DNA of 5,447 bases, taken from the NCBI GenBank assembly GCA_964634675.1, contig CAZWLH010000090.1, positions 1 through 5,447 on the forward strand. The letters are read 5' to 3'. The first letter of the stretch is position 1. Each line of letters starts with the position of its first letter. Positions 1 to 5,110 of this stretch are shown one piece after another. The position numbers and the translations under genes were made by a program. Source of the stretch: UMGS172 sp964634675 (GTDB lineage: Bacteria; Bacillota; Clostridia; Oscillospirales; Acutalibacteraceae). The notes beneath the pieces were generated by a model. It made no database searches, was not told where the DNA came from, and saw nothing but the letters and a program-made list of their open reading frames with translations.

Positions 1-1111
1 TGTTGATAGCGTCGAGAATAGCCTGGTTGTATACGATTTCGGAAGACGGAACGGTCGGCTTGCCGTTTTCCTTGATGGAGTCGATGAAGGAACGAATCTT
101 CTTGTCGAAGAGTCCACCGCAGGGAGAATAAGGAACCTCGAAGGAGAGATCCTTGCCTGCAACGGTCTTGTAAATGGTGAGCGGCTTGCTGAATTCGCCG
201 TTCCAGCACTCGGTCGAGGGGATACGGAGACCGCCCTTGGTACCGAGGATAAGTGCGTCACCGCAAGTATCCATATTCATAGCCCAGGAAATACGGAAGT
301 CAAGAATGATTCCGCCCTCGAGACGGATGAATGCGGCTGCGAAGTCGTCAACACCGAACTTCTCGGCATACTCGGGATGACCTGCGGCTACATAGCCGGC
401 ATATTTGGGATCCTTGCCGAAGAAAGCCGAGGTGTAACCGGTACAGGTGAGCGGCTTCGGATATCCGACAGCGCCGAGGAGCATATCGAGAGAGTAGCAA
501 CCGATATCGCCCAATGCGCCGATACCGCCGGTCTCCTTCTCGATAAAGGTGGTTCCGTAGGGGAACGGAATACCGCGACGGCGTCCGCCGCCGGCCTGGA
601 TGTAGTATACATCTCCGAGCTCGCCGGATTCGACGATCTTCTTGATCATCTGCATATTTTCGCTCATTCTGGGTTGGAAGCCGATGGTAAGGATCTTACC
701 GCTCTTCTTCTCGGCCTTCATAACCTCGATAGCCTCATCGAGAGTAACGGTGAAGGGCTTCTCGAGCATTACGTTAACGCCGGCCTCAAGTGCATGGATA
801 GCACAGGGAGCGTGCTGGCAGTTATAGGTGCAGATAGATACACCGTCGAGATCCTTCTCGTTTTCGAGAAGCTCAACATCGCTGTTGTAGATGTGGGCGC
901 CCTCTACGCCGTACTTTTTGGCGAAAGCAGCGGCCTTACCGGGAACGATATCGGCCAAGGCAACGACTTCAACGTCGGGCTGCTTCTTGTAAGCGGCGAT
1001 ATGTGCCTCTGCGATCCAACCGGTACCGATAATACCGATCTTTACTTTCTGGGAAGCGTCAACTTCCTTTTTGTTTTCAACACTTTTAAAAGCGTCCAAT
1101 ACGTCTGCCAT
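1..1111 (-). CDS. Gfo/Idh/MocA-family NAD(P)-dependent oxidoreductase, copy A (3' end outside window)
   Basis: I translated 370 codons from the ATG at 1109-1111; no stop occurs before the left edge. By alignment with the neighbouring paralogue, roughly 15-20 C-terminal residues are missing. The Rossmann fold starts near residue 24 with the dinucleotide-binding glycine motif GTGWIA (29-34). The family signature EKP is at 117-119, in MLEKPFTVTLDEAIEV. The C-terminal substrate domain carries GDIGCYSLD with D202, Y206 and D209. Tyr stands where many relatives have the catalytic His, as also seen in glucose-fructose oxidoreductase. There is no signal peptide, so it is presumably cytoplasmic; the first ~20 residues are a polar extension. 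The start is set by GGAGG at 1121-1125, 9 nt upstream. It is the last visible gene of the leftward operon, 34 nt after copy B. The family oxidises or reduces sugar or inositol hydroxyls; the substrate is unknown. Isoleucine is encoded by ATC/ATT only, with no ATA, suggesting strong expression. Confidence 0.95.
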   Translation of the reverse strand, partial: MADVLDAFKSVENKKEVDASQKVKIGIIGTGWIAEAHIAAYKKQPDVEVVALADIVPGKAAAFAKKYGVEGAHIYNSDVELLENEKDLDGVSICTYNCQHAPCAIHALEAGVNVMLEKPFTVTLDEAIEVMKAEKKSGKILTIGFQPRMSENMQMIKKIVESGELGDVYYIQAGGGRRRGIPFPYGTTFIEKETGGIGALGDIGCYSLDMLLGAVGYPKPLTCTGYTSAFFGKDPKYAGYVAAGHPEYAEKFGVDDFAAAFIRLEGGIILDFRISWAMNMDTCGDALILGTKGGLRIPSTECWNGEFSKPLTIYKTVAGKDLSFEVPYSPCGGLFDKKIRSFIDSIKENGKPTVPSSEIVYNQAILDAIN

Positions 1112-1145
1112 TGGAAATTACCTCCAAATAATTTTTGTTTTATGC

Positions 1146-2312
1146 TCAGATCTCGGGGATCTCAACATTGACTTCGTGGCCTTCCTTGGTGGAACGGCTG
1201 ATACCGTCGAGGATAGCCTGGTTGTAAACGATCTGGCTGGTTGGGACGGGAGCCTCGGTTCCGTTGATGCAGGCATCGAGGAAGGAGCGGATTTTCTTGT
1301 TCCAAAGATCCTTGGTTGCGGGGAGAAGCGGAACGGTGGTCTGAGTTGCAACGCCGGCAACGTCGTGATAAATGGTCATCGGCTTGTCGAAGGAGCCGTT
1401 CCAGCAGTCGGTCGAAGGAACTCTCAAGGAGCCCTTAGTACCCATAATAATGGTATCACCCGGGGTGTCGAGGTGCATATACCAAGCAATTCTGAAGTCG
1501 AGAACGATATCATTCTCCAAACGGATGTAAGCAGAAGCGAAATCGTCAACGCCGAAGAGCTTTGCGGCATACTTGTCGCTTTCGGTATAGGAATCGGGGT
1601 TGGTCCCGAAGAAGCCGGTAGCGGTTCCGGTAACGGTGAGCGGCTTCGGGTTGCCGAGAGCGTTCATAACAAGGTCGATAGAGTAGCAGCCGATATCGCC
1701 CAATGCGCCGAGGCCTGCCTTATCCTCTTCAACGAAGGTGGTCGACCAGCCTACGGGAATACCGTGACGGCGGCCGCCGCCGGTCTGAACATAATAGATC
1801 TTGCCGAGCTCGCCGGACTGAACGATCTTCTTGATCATCTGCATATTGGCATCAAATCTGGGCTGGAAGCCGACCGAAACGAACTTGCCGTTTCTCTTCT
1901 CTGCCTTCATAACCTCGATAGCCTCATCGAGAGTGACAGTGAAGGGCTTCTCAAGAAGAACGTTGAGACCCTTGTCAAGTGCATAGATAGTACAGGGAGC
2001 GTGCTGACGGTTATAGGTGCAGACCGAAACGGCATCCATGGGAACGGTGTCGATCATTTCCTTATAATCGGTGAAGAACTTTGCGCCCTCGGGAACTTCC
2101 AAATCAGCGAATTTCTTCTCGGCCTTGCCGGGGATAAGGTCACAGGCGGCAACTAGCTCAACGTCGGGCTGCTGTAAGTAAGCTCTGATGTGAGAGCCGG
2201 AAATACCGCCGGTACCGATTATACCGATACGCATTTTCTTGCCGGTCGATACGGGAGCGGTAGCTTCGGAAGCATCGGAGGAAAAGCTGTTCATATCAAT
2301 GTCTTTAGTCAT
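1146..2312 (-). CDS. Gfo/Idh/MocA-family NAD(P)-dependent oxidoreductase, copy B
   Basis: This complete 388-residue protein is of normal length for the family. Residues 1-27 are a polar, Ser/Thr/Ala-rich tail without signal-peptide character. The nucleotide-binding domain begins at about 28 with the glycine motif GTGGIS (33-38). EKP is at 121-123 (LLEKPFTVTLDEAIEV). The substrate domain contains GGGRRHGIP (178-186) and GDIGCYSID with D206, Y210 and D213, the Tyr replacing the more usual catalytic His. It is a close paralogue of the downstream copy A: most of the length aligns without gaps and well over half of the residues match. It differs around 188-200 and 235-252, regions likely to border the substrate pocket. 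The start is supported by AAAAGGAG (2322-2329) 9 nt upstream. It lies second in the leftward operon, 37 nt after the isomerase gene. The reaction is probably NAD(P)-linked oxidation of a sugar, glycoside or inositol hydroxyl; the exact substrate cannot be read. Confidence 0.95.
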   Translation of the reverse strand: MTKDIDMNSFSSDASEATAPVSTGKKMRIGIIGTGGISGSHIRAYLQQPDVELVAACDLIPGKAEKKFADLEVPEGAKFFTDYKEMIDTVPMDAVSVCTYNRQHAPCTIYALDKGLNVLLEKPFTVTLDEAIEVMKAEKRNGKFVSVGFQPRFDANMQMIKKIVQSGELGKIYYVQTGGGRRHGIPVGWSTTFVEEDKAGLGALGDIGCYSIDLVMNALGNPKPLTVTGTATGFFGTNPDSYTESDKYAAKLFGVDDFASAYIRLENDIVLDFRIAWYMHLDTPGDTIIMGTKGSLRVPSTDCWNGSFDKPMTIYHDVAGVATQTTVPLLPATKDLWNKKIRSFLDACINGTEAPVPTSQIVYNQAILDGISRSTKEGHEVNVEIPEI

Positions 2313-2350
2313 TTTTAATTACTCCTTTTAAATAGAATATTTTAAAGCTA

Positions 2351-3172
2351 TCAGAGCGATCTGATATACTTAATGCTCATTTCGGCACATTCCATCGGGG
2401 TCTTGCCGAGACTCGGCTGATCCTGCTCGACGATGACCGATTCCGCACCTGCGGCCTCTGCGGCGGCGATGATAGCGGCAACATCCTGAACACCCGAGCC
2501 TACCGGACGGAGCTCAAACGGAACTGCGGGCTCCGCCTTGACCTCTTCGGTCTTTCCGCCGCCGATAAGTCCGTACATATTGTTGGACTTCTGTCCGACA
2601 AAGTCTTTAATGTGGACGAGCGGTGCACGGCCGGTGTATTTCTTGACATACTCAGCGGGATTTTCGCCGCCGACGTTTGCCCAGCAGGTGTCGATCTGTG
2701 TCTGAAGATCGGCAGGGTCTGTGTCGGCATAAAGAATGTCGAGCTTGTTCTTGCCGTCAATCTTTTCGAACTCAAAGTCGTGGTTATGATAGCAAAGCTT
2801 CATACCGTACTTGTGAAGCTCGGCGGCAATGGTCTTGATCTGACCGAGGAACTCGTCATACTTCTCTCCGCCGGGGAGAGAAGATGCGTTCATCCACGGA
2901 ATGACCATATATTTGCAACCGATATCGGCATAGGTCTTAACAACACCTGCAACATCGGGAAGAACCTCACCGATGCTTACGTGAGCCGAAATGGGGGTCA
3001 CGCCGGCTTCCTTGCAGATAGCCTTAACTTCCTCAGCCGAGTGGTTGAAGAGTCCTGCGAACTCGACCTGGTCATAGCCCATAGCGGCGATGGCCTTGAC
3101 GGTTCCGGCAAAATCCTTCTCCATTGCATCTCTTACGGAATAGAGCTGAATTCCGACAGGTAATTTTGTCAT
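2351..3172 (-). CDS. Sugar phosphate isomerase/epimerase-like TIM-barrel protein (AP-endonuclease-2 fold)
   Basis: This 273-residue cytoplasmic protein has the length and motif order of the xylose-isomerase-like TIM-barrel superfamily. Visible motifs, in order, are GIQLYSVRD on strand 1 (7-15), VEFAG with E37, SAHV with H64, YHNHDFEF (128-135; H129, H131 and E134), DTCWANVGG (161-169; D161), VHIKD (186-190; H187), the loop PVGSGVQD (223-230), and VIVEQD with E249 and D251. The H129/H131/E134, D161, H187 and E249 set is the likely divalent-metal site. Such proteins catalyse aldose-ketose isomerisation, epimerisation, inosose dehydration or, in DgpC/CarC relatives, cleavage of oxidised C-glycosides. 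The HNHDFEF/DxxW subclass is usually annotated only generically. It is the first gene of the leftward operon, with AAGGAGGA (3181-3188) 8 nt before the ATG, directly upstream of two oxidoreductases. This suggests it acts on their product or prepares their substrate. Fold assignment is firm; the reaction is not known. Confidence 0.9.
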   Translation of the reverse strand: MTKLPVGIQLYSVRDAMEKDFAGTVKAIAAMGYDQVEFAGLFNHSAEEVKAICKEAGVTPISAHVSIGEVLPDVAGVVKTYADIGCKYMVIPWMNASSLPGGEKYDEFLGQIKTIAAELHKYGMKLCYHNHDFEFEKIDGKNKLDILYADTDPADLQTQIDTCWANVGGENPAEYVKKYTGRAPLVHIKDFVGQKSNNMYGLIGGGKTEEVKAEPAVPFELRPVGSGVQDVAAIIAAAEAAGAESVIVEQDQPSLGKTPMECAEMSIKYIRSL

Positions 3173-3186
3173 AATTATTTTCCTCC

Positions 3187-3205
3187 TTAAAGCGTAACGC
3201 TTAAA
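3187..3205. promoter_or_regulatory. Palindrome abutting the SD of the leftward operon (possible operator or small leader hairpin)
   Basis: AAGCGT (3190-3195) and ACGCTT (3197-3202) are perfect inverted arms around a single A. Skipping one mismatch on each side, TT/AA extends the symmetry to 3187-3205, overlapping the last two bases of the SD at 3181-3188. As RNA on the minus strand it can form a 5-bp AAGCG/CGCUU stem with a 3-nt loop. It could be a repressor site or a weak leader hairpin. Function is inferred only. Confidence 0.4.
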
Positions 3206-3216
3206 AGTACTTTATT

Positions 3217-3242
3217 TGCAAGCGGTCGGCACCGCTTATGCA
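3217..3242. repeat. Inverted repeat or leader hairpin with AAGCGGT arms
   Basis: AAGCGGT (3220-3226) and ACCGCTT (3231-3237) are perfect 7-bp arms around CGGC. Outer TGCA (3217-3220) and TGCA (3239-3242) prolong the stem if two bases are bulged. No U-tract follows on either strand, so it is not a standard terminator. It lies inside the predicted 5' leader of the leftward transcript. Its centre is about 32 bp from the 3187-3205 palindrome, with which it shares the AAGCG half-site. Confidence 0.45.
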
Positions 3243-3291
3243 CAGCTTGAAGAATAAAAGGGCAAAAAGTACAGCTTATTTCCTTTTATAC

Positions 3292-3320
3292 TTGTATTTT
3301 AACTTATTTTTATGTACAAT
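3292..3320 (+). promoter_or_regulatory. Predicted sigma-A promoter of the rightward operon
   Basis: The -35 is TTGTAT (3292-3297) and the -10 is TACAAT (3315-3320), with a 17-nt spacer. Transcription would start near 3327, about 62 nt before the ATG at 3389. The -35 is imperfect (4/6), which fits a promoter needing an activator such as the AraC-type protein encoded downstream. The sequence is shared with the opposing promoter. Confidence 0.55.
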
Positions 3321-3324
3321 GCAA
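3296..3324 (-). promoter_or_regulatory. Predicted sigma-A promoter of the leftward operon
   Basis: Read on the minus strand, the -35 is TTGCAT (3324-3319) and the -10 is TAAAAT (3301-3296), with a 17-nt spacer. Transcription would begin near 3289, giving a leader of about 117 nt before the ATG at 3172. The hexamers match TTGACA at 4/6 and TATAAT at 5/6. The position in AT-rich DNA upstream of the first leftward gene fits. It overlaps the rightward promoter almost completely. Confidence 0.55.
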
Positions 3325-3373
3325 GATATAAAGTAAAAAAATGTGGACAATTATTGCACTTTTTGTTTATCAC

Positions 3374-3378
3374 GGAGG
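3374..3378 (+). promoter_or_regulatory. Ribosome binding site that fixes the start of the second isomerase gene
   Basis: GGAGG lies 10 nt upstream of the ATG at 3389. The in-frame ATG at 3341 has only A/T-rich sequence before it and no SD. The 16 residues it would add do not resemble the start of this family, whereas MFGQKLCLGASKSF leads straight into the first barrel strand. Confidence 0.85.
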
Positions 3379-3388
3379 AAAAAGGAAT

Positions 3389-4240
3389 ATGTTCGGACAA
3401 AAATTGTGCTTGGGAGCCTCGAAAAGCTTTCCCATGCCGTTAGAGGAGCAGTTCAGGCTTTTTAAACGTGTCGGCTTTGACGGTGTCTTTTACGAATGGT
3501 CAAAGGGTGATCCCGTGTCGGAATACAGGGCGATCTGCGAGGAGATAGGACTTGAAGTCCAGTCGCTTCACGCTCCGTTCGGGAAAACGGCCGCACTGTG
3601 GCACGACGATGCCGAAAAGGCAGAGGAGGCCTTGGACGAGCTTATCGAGTGCATAGAGGCCTGTCGCCTGATAGGCGCTCCGATAGCCGTTGTTCACGCG
3701 TTTATCGGCTTCGGCGAGCATTCGCCGAGCGAAATCGGCTTAAAGCGTTTTGAAAGGCTTGTTGCCGCAGCCGAAAGAAACAAAATCAGGATAGCGTTTG
3801 AGAATACCGAGGGTGAGGAATACCTTGCCGCGCTTATGGAGCATTTCAAGGGCAGCGAAACCGTAGGCTTCTGTTGGGACACGGGTCACGAAATGTGCTA
3901 CAACCGTTCAAAAGATATGACGGCTCTTTATGGCGACCGACTTATTGCAACACATTTAAACGACAATTTGGGTATTCGGGATTTCGGCGGCAAAATAACC
4001 TGGCTTGATGACCTGCATCTGCTCCCATTTGACGGAATGGCCGATTGGGGCGGCATTGCCGCTCGGCTTGACAGGGTCGGCTTCGACGGCATTATGACCT
4101 TCGAGCTTAACAGAGCCTCAAAGCCCGGGCGCTGTGACAACAGGAAGTATGAGGATATGCCGTTTGAGCTTTGGGTGACCGAAAGCTATAACCGCGCCTG
4201 CCGTGTGGCGGCCGGGCGAAAGCTGAAACAGAGGGGTTAA
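3389..4240 (+). CDS. Sugar phosphate isomerase/epimerase-like TIM-barrel protein, second type
   Basis: This 283-residue cytoplasmic protein, counted from the ATG chosen by the SD at 3374, is a member of the AP-endonuclease-2/xylose-isomerase-like TIM-barrel superfamily. Motifs in order are LCLGASKSF (6-14), FDGVFYEWS (30-38), LHAPFG with H61 (60-65), VVHAF with H103, AFENTEGEE with E138, CWDTGHEM with D164 and H167, THLNDN with H189 and D191, and the last strand GIMTFELN with E239. E138, D164, H189 and E239 form the expected metal-binding set. The protein is clearly different from the leftward TIM-barrel gene: it has FENT instead of YHNHDFEF and WDTGH instead of DTCW, so it is not a duplicate. 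It is first in the rightward operon, 2 nt before the regulator and probably translationally coupled to it. It may isomerise or epimerise the sugar or keto-sugar handled by the divergent operon. The substrate is unknown. Confidence 0.9.
   Translation: MFGQKLCLGASKSFPMPLEEQFRLFKRVGFDGVFYEWSKGDPVSEYRAICEEIGLEVQSLHAPFGKTAALWHDDAEKAEEALDELIECIEACRLIGAPIAVVHAFIGFGEHSPSEIGLKRFERLVAAAERNKIRIAFENTEGEEYLAALMEHFKGSETVGFCWDTGHEMCYNRSKDMTALYGDRLIATHLNDNLGIRDFGGKITWLDDLHLLPFDGMADWGGIAARLDRVGFDGIMTFELNRASKPGRCDNRKYEDMPFELWVTESYNRACRVAAGRKLKQRG
4230..4236 (+). promoter_or_regulatory. Ribosome binding site for the GTG-started regulator
   Basis: AGAGGGG sits inside the last codons of the preceding gene and 6 nt before GTG at 4243. 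The stop of that gene (4238-4240) lies between SD and start, which fits translational coupling. The weak GTG start may keep regulator levels low. Confidence 0.65.
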
Positions 4241-4242
4241 CA

Positions 4243-5094
4243 GTGTATTTTTATTTTGAAAAAAAGCCTGCACTTTATGATTCAAGAGGCGGAGAGGCTT
4301 TGGGGCCGACTCCGCATCTGCACAGCCATATCGAGATGGTGCTTGTGGAATCGGGCCGCACCGTGGCCGGTGCTGATCTTAACGAGGTCGAGGTGAATGC
4401 CGGTGACCTTTTTATCGCATTTCCCAATCAGGTGCATTATTATTTGGATAAGGAACGTCCCGTTAAGCATAAGATAATAATTGCATCGCCCGATATGTGC
4501 TCGGATTTCAGCAGAATGTTCAAGCAAAAGGTGCCCAAGTCACCGCTGCTGAAAAACGCCGCCGACAATCCCCGTATCGTATCTGCCTTTGACAGTATGG
4601 TATACTGCAAGAAAAACAGTGACGAATACTCGGAGACCGAGGCACGGGGAAGTATGCTTATACTTATGAGTGAGCTGTTCCGCAATATCGAGCTGACCGA
4701 AAATATTTCCTGCGACAATGACCTTGTCAAGTCGATAATAAACTATTGCTATCAAAATTACAGCGACGGAGATATAAGTCTGCAGTCGATAGCCGATGAG
4801 CTCGGAATAAGCCGATGCTATGTCTCGCGCTTTTTCACCCGCCGCCTGCAAATCGGCTTTAACGCCTACATAAATTCGTTAAGGGTGCGAAGTGCCTGCG
4901 AAATGCTCAAAACGAGCGAAAAGCCGATAACCGAGATCGCTTTGGCGGTCGGTTACAATTCGGTCAGGACGTTTGACCGTTGCTTTTTGAATATACGCCA
5001 AATGACCCCGAAAGAGTACCGTCAAAAGGCATTCGAGAAAAACCGTCTTAAGGCAAGCGGCTTGGCGGCCGTGTCGCAAAGCGGTGAAAAATAA
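4243..5094 (+). CDS. AraC-family transcriptional regulator with N-terminal cupin domain
   Basis: This 283-residue protein starts at GTG. The N-terminal half is a cupin-like ligand-sensing domain, with HLHSHIEM (25-32; H25, H27, H29 and E31) and the following strands VNAGDLFIAFPNQVHYY (51-67). Residues 110-160 are the usual helical linker. The C-terminal ~100 residues are the double helix-turn-helix DNA-binding domain. HTH1 is at about 179-200 (SLQSIADELGISRCYVSRFF) and HTH2 at about 229-250 (ITEIALAVGYNSVRTFDRCF), followed by the family hallmark MTPKEYR (254-260). Length and order are typical of AraC/XylS sugar regulators. It lies between an isomerase gene and a deacetylase-like gene, next to a divergent catabolic operon. 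It most likely activates that operon, and perhaps its own, in response to a sugar or sugar-derived ligand. Codon use differs from the leftward genes: 11 of 19 Ile codons are ATA. The regulatory target is inferred from position. Confidence 0.95.
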   Translation: MYFYFEKKPALYDSRGGEALGPTPHLHSHIEMVLVESGRTVAGADLNEVEVNAGDLFIAFPNQVHYYLDKERPVKHKIIIASPDMCSDFSRMFKQKVPKSPLLKNAADNPRIVSAFDSMVYCKKNSDEYSETEARGSMLILMSELFRNIELTENISCDNDLVKSIINYCYQNYSDGDISLQSIADELGISRCYVSRFFTRRLQIGFNAYINSLRVRSACEMLKTSEKPITEIALAVGYNSVRTFDRCFLNIRQMTPKEYRQKAFEKNRLKASGLAAVSQSGEK

Positions 5095-5110
5095 AGAAAG
5101 AGGTATATTT

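Noticed and set aside
377..1171. Long + strand open frame (264 codons) opposite oxidoreductase copy A
   Set aside because: It has no SD and no recognisable domain. It lies fully antisense to a gene with clear family motifs. Open antisense frames are expected because the real gene avoids the codons that would give stops on the other strand.
1071..2156. Long + strand open frame (361 codons) opposite oxidoreductase copy B
   Set aside because: It is antisense to a complete gene with EKP and glycine-rich motifs. Its repeated similarity to the other antisense frame only mirrors the duplication of the real genes.
2612..3163. + strand frame of 183 codons opposite the leftward isomerase gene
   Set aside because: It is antisense to the well-supported TIM-barrel gene, with no RBS and no protein-family features.
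3187..3205. Catabolite-responsive (cre, CcpA) site reading of the AAGCGT-ACGCTT palindrome
   Set aside because: Lining its central CG up with TGNNANCGNTNNCA leaves mismatches at the fixed G at position 2 and at the final CA, so the match is poor.
3217..3242. Rho-independent terminator in the intergenic region
   Set aside because: The stem is followed by mixed sequence, not a T-run, on both strands, and it sits in the leader of a divergent operon where a terminator is not needed. Attenuation cannot be excluded but is not shown.
3341..3388. Upstream ATG for the rightward isomerase, adding 16 residues
   Set aside because: There is no SD before it, and the added residues do not fit the family. 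The ATG at 3389 has GGAGG at 10-nt spacing.
4540..4851. Minus-strand frames opposite the AraC-type gene
   Set aside because: They are shadows of the regulator coding frame, with no SD and no family motifs.
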